A stretch of 64,000 bases of DNA from Chitinophagaceae bacterium UBA7600 (GTDB lineage Bacteria > Bacteroidota > Bacteroidia > Chitinophagales > Chitinophagaceae). Where the stretch lies: assembly GCA_002478885.1 (NCBI GenBank), contig DLKC01000068.1, positions 1 to 64,000 of the forward strand. The letters are read 5' to 3'. The notes under the pieces were generated by a model. That model made no database searches, was not told the DNA's origin, and saw only the letters and a program-made list of their open reading frames with translations. How positions within the stretch are numbered: the stretch's first letter is position 1; every line of letters starts with the position of its first letter. This document shows positions 9,063 through 16,731 of this stretch, piece by piece. The position numbers were made by a program, and so were the translations under genes.

Positions 9063-9266
9063 CAGCGCCATCGTGCCTGCTCATCTTTCCAACCCTTTCA
9101 GCACGTAACCATTTAGTCAACTTGGTCACAGCATTGTTTGCTTTAGCAGGCAACTTTGAAAACAATTTCCGGGAGTTGACCTTTTGCTCCCGGATACCCC
9201 GAACCGGTGGCAGCAACCAGGCTTGGCATGATTCAACATTGACATTTTCTGAATAAGCAAATGCGT

Positions 9267-9283
9267 AACTTGTTCAACAAGTT
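9267..9283. promoter_or_regulatory. 17-bp dyad upstream of the outer-membrane protein gene
   Basis: AACTTGTT at 9267-9274 and AACAAGTT at 9276-9283 form a perfect inverted repeat around one C, ending 8 bases before the ATG at 9292. It could be a repressor operator or an RNA hairpin limiting ribosome access. The symmetry is seen; its role is inferred. Confidence 0.4.
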
Positions 9284-9291
9284 TACCTCTT

Positions 9292-10131
9292 ATGAGAAAG
9301 ATTCTATCGCTGCTGCTTATTCCCTGCTGTATTGCCCGGGTTATTGCCCAACCCTATGCAGATCCATTAAACATTCGTTACACGATGGCATTGGAAGGTA
9401 AACACCCAGCCGGCACTCCTTTCCGGCATTTATATGTGGGGTCTGATATGCCATTGCGGCTAAACAGTGGAAAACTGTTTGTAATCAGCCCCTATTTTGA
9501 AAGCTGGAATATTGATTCGGCCGGTAACAAAGCCTATCTGCCAACCGTAAGCACGGTGGCCTTACCCCTGGTAGCACAATTACCCCTGGTAAAAGACAAA
9601 TGGGCTGTTCAATTCGGTGTAATCCCAAGGTACAACAGCGAAGGGTTGCAAATAAATGGAACCAGTTTCCAGGTGGGAGGAATTGTTGTTGCCAACTATA
9701 TAAAAAGCCCAACTCTCAAATACAGGTTTGGATTGTATGTAAATAAGGAATTCTTTGGAGCATTTATTGTGCCGTTGGCGGGCATTGACTGGAAAATCAA
9801 CAAAAACGACTACCTCTACGGTCTGCTACCCGGCAGGTTAAGTTTTGAACACCGGCTTTCCAACCGGTTCTACTGCGGCAGTAATTTCCGCTTCATCACA
9901 AGCTCTTACCTGCTATCGAACGGAGATTATCTTCGGATAGACGATAACCAGCTTTCGGCCTACCTGGATTTTTACCCGGCCAAACGGGTCGTATTCACCG
10001 GGGAGGCCGGTTATGGCATATTCCGCAAACTGCGGTCTGGCAATGGGCCGAACAAAAACTACGGCACTGACTACAACTGGAATGATGGCCTCTTCATAAG
10101 AGTAAATGCTTCTTACAGAATCAGGCTATAA
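9292..10131 (+). CDS. Probable outer-membrane beta-barrel protein (DUF6268-like)
   Basis: Protein of 279 residues with a cleavable signal peptide (hydrophobic residues 4-19, likely cut after IAQ). The mature part is rich in alternating aromatic and polar residues (LFVISPYFESW, YKFRFG-type strands, RVNASYRIRL at the end), as in a small beta-barrel ending in a strand with a C-terminal hydrophobic residue. It resembles the DUF6268 outer-membrane family of Bacteroidetes. No enzymatic motif is visible. The 17-bp dyad immediately upstream suggests regulated expression. Confidence 0.6.
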   Translation: MRKILSLLLIPCCIARVIAQPYADPLNIRYTMALEGKHPAGTPFRHLYVGSDMPLRLNSGKLFVISPYFESWNIDSAGNKAYLPTVSTVALPLVAQLPLVKDKWAVQFGVIPRYNSEGLQINGTSFQVGGIVVANYIKSPTLKYRFGLYVNKEFFGAFIVPLAGIDWKINKNDYLYGLLPGRLSFEHRLSNRFYCGSNFRFITSSYLLSNGDYLRIDDNQLSAYLDFYPAKRVVFTGEAGYGIFRKLRSGNGPNKNYGTDYNWNDGLFIRVNASYRIRL

Positions 10132-10256
10132 AACCGCGGACTATCGACCCCAATATGCGCAGGGTTTACTCGCAATGCTGATATAAGGGATCGGCTGCAC
10201 AGCTGGCAGCCCTTAAGGCATTTGCATTAAACTTTCCTCATAAAGGCTTGTTGTGT

Positions 10257-10264
10257 TACTTTTG
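10257..10264 (+). promoter_or_regulatory. -7 promoter box for lysS
   Basis: TACTTTTG is an exact TAnnTTTG -7 element, 19 bases before the ATG at 10284. No convincing TTG lies at the usual distance upstream. The leader would be about 13 bases. Confidence 0.5.
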
Positions 10265-10283
10265 CAGGCCTTAACAATAGCAA

Positions 10284-11807
10284 ATGAGCACACAAAACTT
10301 ATCGGAACAGGAAATAGTAAGAAGAGAAAAACTGGCAGAGCTGGAAGCGGCGGGGATAAATCCCTATCCCGCACCCCTGTACCCGGTAACGCATTATTCA
10401 AAAGACATCAAAGAAAACTTCAGCGAGGAAACAAAAGAGCAGTTTGCCAATGTTTGCCTTGCAGGCCGTATCATGAGCATCAACGACAAGGGTAAAGTCT
10501 TTTTTATAAAAATACAGGACAGTAAAGGCATTATACAGCTGTATGTACGCAAGGATGATATTTGCCTCACAGAAGATAAAACGCTTTTCGATAAAGTAGT
10601 GAAGCACCTGGTAGACCTGGGTGACTTTGTTGGTGTAACCGGTTTTGTATTTATTACCAAAACCGGAGAAACGAGTATTCATGCCAACTCTTTTACCCTG
10701 CTGTCAAAATCATTAAAGCCACTCCCGGTTGTAAAAAGAGATGAGGAAGGGAATGTGTATGATGCTGTTTCTGATCCTGAGTTCAGGTACAGGCAGCGTT
10801 ATGCGGACCTGATCATTAACCCGGACGTAAAAGAGGTGTTCATCAAAAGAACCACGCTGGTAAATACGATCAGACAATTTCTGAATGAAAGAGGCGCACT
10901 CGAGGTTGATACACCGGTTTTACAGGCCATCCCGGGCGGTGCAGCCGCAAGGCCATTCATTACGCACCACAATGCGCTGGACGTCCCTTTTTATATGCGT
11001 ATCGCAAACGAGCTTTATCTAAAAAGGCTGATCGTTGGCGGCTTTGACTGGGTTTATGAATTCAGCCGCAACTTCAGGAATGAAGGAATGGACAGAACGC
11101 ACAATCCTGAGTTTACGGTGCTTGAATGGTACACGGCCTATAAAGACTATTACTGGATGATGGAGATCACCGAACAGTTGTTTGAAAAGCTTGCGCTTGC
11201 ACTGCATGGCAAAACAGCCTTACAGATCGGCGACAAAATGATCGATTTTAAAGCACCCTACAAACGGGTGTCCATCACCGATGCCATAAAAGAACACACG
11301 GGTTTTGATGTAAGCGAAATGAATGAAGCGGAAATAAGAGAGGTTTGCAGGCAACTGCATATTCATACCGACGAAAAAATGGGTAAGGGCAAACTAATCG
11401 ATGAAATTTTCGGGGAAAAGGCTGAAAAGAATTTTATACAACCAACTTTCATTATCGACTACCCTGTTGAGATGAGCCCGCTTACCAAAAAGCACAGGAG
11501 CAAACCCGGTATGGTGGAACGTTTTGAACTAATGATCAATGGCAAGGAGCTAGCCAATGCCTACAGCGAATTAAACGACCCGATCGATCAGCGCAAACGA
11601 TTCGAGGAGCAGGCGTTGCTGATGGAGCGCGGCGACGATGAGGCCATGTTCATCGATCATGACTTTTTGCGTGCGCTTGAATATGGAATGCCCCCAACCA
11701 GCGGCATTGGTATCGGTATCGACCGGCTCTGTATGCTGCTAACCAACCAGCCATCTATACAAGACGTGTTGTTCTTCCCCCAGATGAGGCCAGAGAAACT
11801 GGATTAA
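10284..11807 (+). CDS. lysS: Lysyl-tRNA synthetase, class II
   Basis: Enzyme of 507 residues charging tRNA-Lys. An OB-fold anticodon-binding domain occupies about residues 50-165 (VCLAGRIMSINDKGKVFF at its start). The class II catalytic core follows: motif 2 FRNEGMDRTHNPEFTVLEWY near 264-283 and motif 3 GIGIGIDRLCMLL near 473-485. PGGAAARPF and the MSPLTKKH stretch are LysRS-specific. Full length for the bacterial enzyme. It is transcribed from its own promoter and is convergent with the lipoprotein gene, with a strong bidirectional terminator between them. Confidence 0.97.
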   Translation: MSTQNLSEQEIVRREKLAELEAAGINPYPAPLYPVTHYSKDIKENFSEETKEQFANVCLAGRIMSINDKGKVFFIKIQDSKGIIQLYVRKDDICLTEDKTLFDKVVKHLVDLGDFVGVTGFVFITKTGETSIHANSFTLLSKSLKPLPVVKRDEEGNVYDAVSDPEFRYRQRYADLIINPDVKEVFIKRTTLVNTIRQFLNERGALEVDTPVLQAIPGGAAARPFITHHNALDVPFYMRIANELYLKRLIVGGFDWVYEFSRNFRNEGMDRTHNPEFTVLEWYTAYKDYYWMMEITEQLFEKLALALHGKTALQIGDKMIDFKAPYKRVSITDAIKEHTGFDVSEMNEAEIREVCRQLHIHTDEKMGKGKLIDEIFGEKAEKNFIQPTFIIDYPVEMSPLTKKHRSKPGMVERFELMINGKELANAYSELNDPIDQRKRFEEQALLMERGDDEAMFIDHDFLRALEYGMPPTSGIGIGIDRLCMLLTNQPSIQDVLFFPQMRPEKLD

Positions 11808-11818
11808 TTATTATTGCT

Positions 11819-11867
11819 GTCCGGGCCCCGGTGCAGGTGGAATCGCCTGTTGCGTCGCACTCTTGTA
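11819..11867 (+). repeat. Bipartite intergenic repeat, copy 2
   Basis: Box A GTCCGGGCC at 11819-11827, a 21-base spacer, box B GTTGCGTCGCACTCTTGTA at 11849-11867, then CTGCA. It starts 11 bases after the lysS stop codon, on the same strand. Confidence 0.8.
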
Positions 11868-11906
11868 CTGCAAATCTATCTGCAATAAACATTATCAGTC
11901 ATAATA

Positions 11907-11941
11907 AAAACAGCTCCCGAAAACCGGGAGCTGTTTTTTTA
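11907..11941. terminator. Bidirectional hairpin terminator
   Basis: AACAGCTCCCG at 11909-11919 pairs with CGGGAGCTGTT at 11925-11935, 11 bp with a 5-base loop. An A-run lies on the left and a run of eight T's on the right, so it can end both lysS (plus) and the lipoprotein gene (minus). Confidence 0.9.
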
Positions 11942-11959
11942 TTCCGATGGAATATCAAC

Positions 11960-13072
11960 TTAGTTGGGACAAGTCAGGAAACCAAGGTCCTGTGTTCCGT
12001 TATCGTAGTTATTGTTGATTGAGTCTGCAGCCGAATTAACTTCAGCAGCTGTATATGCATTTGATGTGCCGCCCAATACCGCGTTGGCTATAGTGAGGAA
12101 TTGGCTAACTGTTTTTCCCTGGAAAGTTCCACTGCCAATAACCATATCAGCCAAATGATTTTGCCCTGCACCAAAGTTGGGGTCGTAGTTATCAAAACCT
12201 ACACTTAAAGCAAGGGTAAGTACCTGGCCGGCAAGAATATTGTTTGGGCCTGCGTCAACATAGCTTTGTGTAAGCGCAGCAGGGGTAGCGCCTGTAGGCA
12301 GGTAAAGTGCCACACTGTTGGCATTGGTCATCTTAAGTGTATAACCAGCCGCGTCTCCTATCGTTACACCATTAGGGAAAGCAGCTGCGAAATTAGCGAT
12401 CATATAAGAAGTGCCGGCGCCATTGCCTTTATCGTTACCGTACCCACCTTGCGTATAGGTAGTAAGCTGTCCACATGGAGGAGGGCAGGCTTGTTTGCAA
12501 TACTCTACATAAGAAGACCAGCATTTGGTACTTACCTCAGTTTTGCTGTCAAAAAATACATAATCAGTTGCAATAATCTTGTTGTTGGCATCTCTTTGAA
12601 CCATTTTGCCGAAAGCATTCACCAAAAAGCAGTCGCTGTAGTTAGCTGCAGGAATGGTAAACGTGTAAGTGCTCACTTCCGGTTTGAAAGTCATGCTGAA
12701 ATCAGGAGCACTTGGCCCTGTAGCAACTTTTGGCCATACAGTGAGATTGGTAGCGGCAGACACATGAGCAAGATCCCCAACAACCAGCGTAGCCTTTTGA
12801 AATTTGAGATTGGCATTTGTTGATGTGAACGTGACAAACACATTGGTAGCGTCATTACTGATGGTAATGGTACCCTGCGGAACTTTTTTGCTGTCAATTA
12901 AATTGTACACAACAGGAGTGCCGCAAACCGCGTTGGGTGCTGCTACTGATTCTGAAGCAAAAGAAGCTGTTTCAATGGAAGGTCTTGGTGCTGTAAGATC
13001 AGCTTTGCTGCATCCAAGAATTGCAGTCGCAATTACGGCCAGGGAGGCCATACCGATACGGATTGTTTTCAT
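11960..13072 (-). CDS. Hypothetical lipoprotein
   Basis: Protein of 370 residues with a lipoprotein signal: hydrophobic stretch then AILGC, the lipid-bearing cysteine being Cys21. I do not recognise a family. The first half is Ser/Thr-rich and likely beta (VTFTSTNANLKFQKATLVVGD). A cysteine cluster near residues 188-200 (CWSSYVEYCKQACPPPCG) separates it from a second region containing YTQGGYGNDKGNGAGTSYM and FDNYDPNFGAGQNHLADM, a glycine-rich pattern I have seen described only in hypothetical Bacteroidetes surface proteins. It is probably surface-exposed. It has 293 bases upstream containing an AT-rich palindrome, so it may have its own regulated promoter. Confidence 0.75.
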   Translation of the reverse strand: MKTIRIGMASLAVIATAILGCSKADLTAPRPSIETASFASESVAAPNAVCGTPVVYNLIDSKKVPQGTITISNDATNVFVTFTSTNANLKFQKATLVVGDLAHVSAATNLTVWPKVATGPSAPDFSMTFKPEVSTYTFTIPAANYSDCFLVNAFGKMVQRDANNKIIATDYVFFDSKTEVSTKCWSSYVEYCKQACPPPCGQLTTYTQGGYGNDKGNGAGTSYMIANFAAAFPNGVTIGDAAGYTLKMTNANSVALYLPTGATPAALTQSYVDAGPNNILAGQVLTLALSVGFDNYDPNFGAGQNHLADMVIGSGTFQGKTVSQFLTIANAVLGGTSNAYTAAEVNSAADSINNNYDNGTQDLGFLTCPN

Positions 13073-13242
13073 TTTTAATTGGTTTAGATATAACTAATGA
13101 TAAATAACACGGATTATTTCAGGGTTTGGCGTACGGCTTTTGGACAGGTATTGGGATTGAGACAGCGAAGAAATACCATTTATTTCGAAATCCCAAAAAA
13201 GTCGCCATAATTATGATATATATCTTAAAAAACCCTGTAATG

Positions 13243-13260
13243 AATGATATTTATATCATT
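13243..13260. promoter_or_regulatory. AT-rich palindrome upstream of the lipoprotein gene
   Basis: AATGATAT and ATATCATT form a perfect 8-bp inverted repeat around TT, about 170 bases before the lipoprotein start and 106 bases after the RNase G stop. It could be an operator or a weak terminator. Confidence 0.3.
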
Positions 13261-13365
13261 TGCTGATCGGGGATATGTTTTTGAACGGAGCGTCGCAAGA
13301 AAAGCCAGATCTATGCGATGACGATTGCCCCCTGAAAATATCTGGGCGATATTGGTTTGTACTGA

Positions 13366-14922
13366 CTAGAATTTTATTTCTTCTTCATTTGTATCGAAGA
13401 AATGGAATTCTGTGAAATGGTAATCAGAATTGGCCCGAACCTTAATTTTGGTTTTGTTCTTTCTTTTCCATTTCCAGGCTATTGAAAACAAGCCTTTCGT
13501 GAGGTGGGAATATACGATCGGGTGTACGTAAATCGTAAGGTTCTTATGCTGGTGAGTTACGAGGTAATGCAAGCGCTTTGAGATTTCGTCTTCGAGCAAC
13601 AGCGTGCTGGTGACTTTACCCGACCCATTGCAACTTGGGCAAATTTCCGAGGTGTTGATGTTCATTTCGGGCCTCATGCGTTGACGGGTAATTTGCATCA
13701 GGCCAAATTTTGAAATAGGGAGTACTGCATGTTTTGCCCGGTCGGGGAACATAAAGCGATCCATGGCTTCCTGTATCTTTCTTTTGTTTTCAGGAAGCTT
13801 CATATCGATAAAGTCGACCACGATTATACCGCCGATATCCCTAAGCCTGAGCTGACGGGCGATTTCTTCAGCGGCTTCAAGGTTGGTTTCCATCGCGTTT
13901 TCTTCCTGGTTATTGCTCACACTTTTATAACCACTGTTCACGTCAATTACGTGCAATGCTTCTGTGTGTTCAATGATCAGATAAGCGCCGCTGGGAAGAT
14001 TCACGGTTTTACCAAACGAAGATTTTACCTGTTTGGTAATGCCGTATTGGTCAAAAATAGGAATGCCGTTGTGGTAGTGGGCAACGATGTCTTGTTTATC
14101 CGGCGCGATCTTCTGGATGTAGGAAACTGTATCGTTGTAAATATTGCGGTCGTTGGTGATTACCTTGTTGAAGTCTTCGCTAAGCAAATCGCGGAGGATA
14201 GAAGTGGTTTTATCCTGTTCGCTTAGAATTTTACTTGGCGCGACGGCATTTTTAAGATTTTGCTGGATCAGTTTCCAGGTGTTGACCAGGTTTAACAGGT
14301 CTTCATGTAATTCTGCCGTATTTTTTGCTTCAGCGGCGGTTCTCACAATTACTCCAAATCCTTTTGGCTTAATTGCTTCAACAATCTTTTGAAGTCGTTT
14401 TCTTTCGTCTGACGAATGAATTTTTTTGGAAACGGCAACAACCTCGTTGAAAGGTGTAATTACAACGAAGCGGCCCGGCAAAGAAATTTCGCAACTTAAG
14501 CGCGGACCTTTTGCGGCAATAGGCTCTTTAAGAATCTGAACAAGGATGTTTGGTTTTCCGCTCAATACCTCATTTACCTTACCGGTTTTGATTATTTCGG
14601 GTTCAATCTCAAAAGTGGAAAAGTCGAAAACTGAAGCGGATTTATCAGCGATGCATTGCTGGGTAAACTTCAGCAAAGATTTGGCATAAGGACTGAGATC
14701 AGTGTAGTGTAAGAACGCGTCTTTTTCAAAGCCTACGTCAACAAACGCTGCATTGAGCCCTGGAATAAGCTTTTTTACTTTACCTAAATATAAGTCACCA
14801 ACGGCAAAACTGGCATCGGTCTTTTCGTGATGCAGTTCTACAAGTTTTTTATTTTCAAGTAAAGCTATTTCAACACCTGACGGTGCTGCATTTATTATCA
14901 GTTCTTTGTTCACAAAATGCAA
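13366..14922 (-). CDS. rng: Ribonuclease G/E family endoribonuclease
   Basis: Single-strand endoribonuclease of 518 residues for rRNA maturation and mRNA decay. An S1 RNA-binding domain is at about residues 38-120 (GDLYLGKVKKLIPGLNAAFV). The 5'-sensor and DNase I-like regions follow, with the catalytic metal-binding aspartates in HVIDVNSGY (near 324) and VVDFIDM (near 366). The Zn-link CPSCNGSGK sits near 427-435. There is no long C-terminal scaffold, so it is RNase G-like rather than RNase E-like. It follows the HU, TPR and small basic protein genes on the same strand. A long leader of about 170 bases contains a 15-bp hairpin. Confidence 0.93.
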   Translation of the reverse strand: MHFVNKELIINAAPSGVEIALLENKKLVELHHEKTDASFAVGDLYLGKVKKLIPGLNAAFVDVGFEKDAFLHYTDLSPYAKSLLKFTQQCIADKSASVFDFSTFEIEPEIIKTGKVNEVLSGKPNILVQILKEPIAAKGPRLSCEISLPGRFVVITPFNEVVAVSKKIHSSDERKRLQKIVEAIKPKGFGVIVRTAAEAKNTAELHEDLLNLVNTWKLIQQNLKNAVAPSKILSEQDKTTSILRDLLSEDFNKVITNDRNIYNDTVSYIQKIAPDKQDIVAHYHNGIPIFDQYGITKQVKSSFGKTVNLPSGAYLIIEHTEALHVIDVNSGYKSVSNNQEENAMETNLEAAEEIARQLRLRDIGGIIVVDFIDMKLPENKRKIQEAMDRFMFPDRAKHAVLPISKFGLMQITRQRMRPEMNINTSEICPSCNGSGKVTSTLLLEDEISKRLHYLVTHQHKNLTIYVHPIVYSHLTKGLFSIAWKWKRKNKTKIKVRANSDYHFTEFHFFDTNEEEIKF

Positions 14923-15047
14923 CTTTTAGTTTCAACCTTGCATAGGAATACATGGCTGAAAATTCACACTACTCTGTTAAAACACAAGTCTGCCAGGGAA
15001 AAAGGATGGAAAGGTAAAAGTTGCTTGAAAATATGGCAGTTCGTGCA

Positions 15048-15082
15048 ATAAGTCAATACCGGGGATACCGGTATTGACTTAT
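15048..15082 (-). promoter_or_regulatory. 15-bp hairpin in the RNase G leader
   Basis: ATAAGTCAATACCGG at 15048-15062 pairs perfectly with CCGGTATTGACTTAT at 15068-15082, loop GGATA. It lies 12 bases after the stop of the small basic protein gene and 125 bases before the rng start. No T-run follows it, so it may be an RNA-processing or regulatory hairpin rather than a simple terminator. Confidence 0.55.
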
Positions 15083-15094
15083 GTTGAAGTATTT

Positions 15095-15190
15095 CTATTT
15101 ATTCTTCTTCTTATGTCTGTTTTTTCTTAAACGTTTCTTCCTCTTGTGAGTTGCGATTTTATGACGTTTTCTCTTTTTGCCACAAGGCAT
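15095..15190 (-). CDS. 31-residue basic ribosomal-type protein (AURKAIP1/COX24 domain, bS22-like)
   Basis: A 31-residue frame starting MPCGKKRKRHKIATHKRKK and ending KKKNK; 19 residues are Lys, Arg or His. It resembles the short AURKAIP1/COX24-domain proteins of Bacteroidetes, related to mycobacterial bS22 and the C-terminus of mitochondrial mS38, which bind the small ribosomal subunit. The start ATG at 15190 is the only one available, and the frame sits 30 bases after the TPR gene stop on the same strand, as expected for an operon. Family membership is inferred from length, composition and the conserved KKRKRHK-x-x-THKRKKR pattern. Confidence 0.8.
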   Translation of the reverse strand: MPCGKKRKRHKIATHKRKKRLRKNRHKKKNK

Positions 15191-15220
15191 AGTAAAAAAT
15201 TTAAATGTTAAGAAATAGAA

Positions 15221-16078
15221 TTATTTTAATGAATTAATCCGTTGTTGTAATTCCTTTTTTGCGTCCGGCATTGTTACCATGTTCTCGGCAATAGTATACC
15301 ACTTAATAGCGTTTGCCTTATCCGCTTTCCGCTCATAAGTTTCGGCCAGGTTAAATATTGCCTGGAGGTTCTGAGGCTCTGCTGCCGTCACTTTTGTTAA
15401 CCTTTCAATGGCTTTATCATATTGGCCACTTCTTATGTCACCAAGACCGAGCATCAGCTGAGCGTACATATTTGATGAATCCCTGTCTGCCACCTCTTTA
15501 ATTTTTAAAATGCCCTCCATAGGAGTGGCAGAAATAGTGCTAAAGAGATAACAGGTGCCCAACTCAATTTTCAAAGAATCATTAACAGGATTCAGCTTCA
15601 ACGCTTCTTCATATAATGACTTCGCGTTGGTAGCCAACCAATTTTGCATTCCCGCATCCTCGGTCGCCATAAGCTTCCCTAAAAACAAACGGGCTGCGAA
15701 AGTGAGGTTTTTTTCTGATTTTTCCAACTTTGCTGATTCCCCGGCGTAATAAGCTCCTATTTCAGGCTCATTTAAGGAGTCTCGCCAATAATCGGATAGT
15801 TGCCGGTATATGCGTATTTTCTGGTCTTTTACGTCTCCTCTTACCACACTTTGCTCGAGTTGAATAACGGCCGAATGCTGGGCATCAGACAAATGCTGTT
15901 TAGCCGCATCAATAATCGATTCAGTAGTAAGGGGCGCGGAGGCAGAACCAGGCGAAGCCTGCATACCCGGACCAGAGTCAGCCGGCTCAGTAGATGGACC
16001 TGTTGTTTTAGCGAAAAAAAATAAACCTACCAGGAGAATGATACCGCCGGCAAGCAAAATAGCCTGTTGTTTGATCAC
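15221..16078 (-). CDS. Tetratricopeptide-repeat protein with N-terminal membrane anchor
   Basis: Protein of 285 residues: a transmembrane segment at about 6-23, a low-complexity Pro/Ser/Gly linker to about 50, then helical repeats with TPR character (LKIELGTCYLFSTI, YAQLMLGLGDIRSGQYDKAI, LQAIFNLAETYERKADKANA, the last two being clear TPRs). It should expose the TPR region outside the cytoplasmic membrane and mediate protein contacts. It lies 23 bases after the HU gene and 30 before the small basic protein gene, an arrangement I recall as common in Bacteroidetes next to rng. Function unknown. Confidence 0.82.
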   Translation of the reverse strand: MIKQQAILLAGGIILLVGLFFFAKTTGPSTEPADSGPGMQASPGSASAPLTTESIIDAAKQHLSDAQHSAVIQLEQSVVRGDVKDQKIRIYRQLSDYWRDSLNEPEIGAYYAGESAKLEKSEKNLTFAARLFLGKLMATEDAGMQNWLATNAKSLYEEALKLNPVNDSLKIELGTCYLFSTISATPMEGILKIKEVADRDSSNMYAQLMLGLGDIRSGQYDKAIERLTKVTAAEPQNLQAIFNLAETYERKADKANAIKWYTIAENMVTMPDAKKELQQRINSLK

Positions 16079-16101
16079 AAATTTTTAATTAGGCAGCAAA
16101 T

Positions 16102-16392
16102 TTACTGCGTAATATTCATTTGCTTAACCTCATTTACAAATTCTTTGGAGGGCTTAAATGCAGGGATATAGTGTTCCGGAATGTGTACCGCTACATTTTT
16201 TTTAATATTCCGTCCGATTTTTGCAGCTCTTTTCTTAGTTATAAAACTGCCGAAACCTCGTATATATATATTTTCACCCTTCGAGATATTTTCTTTTACT
16301 TCTTTGATCAGAGACTCGACGGTTACTAATACATCTACTTTTGGAATTCCGGTTTTCTCCGAAATGTTGTTGATTAAATCTGACTTTCTCAT
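16102..16392 (-). CDS. HU/IHF-family DNA-binding protein
   Basis: Protein of 96 residues of the HU/IHF family that bends and compacts DNA as a dimer. Residues 1-45 form the helical dimerisation part (MRKSDLINNISEKTGI); IYIRGFGSF at about 42-50 and the beta-arm ending near PAFKPSKEF at about 77-85 are the family signature. The arm carries Pro-rich HIPEHYIP and many basic residues. It is the first gene of the probable HU-TPR-bS22-like-rng unit. Confidence 0.93.
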   Translation of the reverse strand: MRKSDLINNISEKTGIPKVDVLVTVESLIKEVKENISKGENIYIRGFGSFITKKRAAKIGRNIKKNVAVHIPEHYIPAFKPSKEFVNEVKQMNITQ

Positions 16393-16731
16393 ATTTGGGG
16401 GTTGTTTTAAACGTTTTCAGTATTCCGGTATGTTAGTATTTTATCATTGTTTCCTTGCTATTTTTCCGGATCTTTTATTTCAGGGTACCTAAAGATAACT
16501 GCAAGGCCTATAAGTGCTATTTTAAATAATTAAGGATCTGGGCTTTCTGGCAATTACTAATGCGTGTTAACAAAAGTAAAGAGTTAAGATATTAAATCCT
16601 AATGAATAAAGCAATTTTATTCTTACCATACGCTTTAAATTTACTGCCGATTAGTAAGAAAATTCCGGAAACAACTGTAAAGGACTTTCCCCAGCAACAT
16701 CCCGCAAAACCTCTGTCAGCGCCCACGGAAA
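16393..16731. other. Intergenic region, 339 bp
   Basis: AT-rich region between the aminotransferase stop and the HU start, both minus strand. It must contain the HU promoter but no exact TAnnTTTG box is evident. No repeat or RNA gene seen. Confidence 0.6.

Larger units (their letters stand above)
8864..9291 (+). other. Intergenic region, 428 bp
   Basis: Holds the terminator of the upstream gene, repeat copy 1 and a 17-bp dyad just before the next start. A GTG-initiated frame crossing it (8882-9256) runs through the terminator hairpin and the repeat and has no recognisable protein features, so I do not call it. Confidence 0.7.

Noticed and set aside
8882..9256. 124-codon plus-strand frame
   Set aside because: Starts at GTG, runs through a terminator hairpin and a repeat copy, and lacks protein-like composition.
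12266..12823. 185-codon plus-strand frame
   Set aside because: Lies antisense to the lipoprotein gene, which has a lipobox and plausible composition.
13286..13297. AGCGTCGCAAGA downstream of RNase G
   Set aside because: Only 8 bases match box B and no box A is present.
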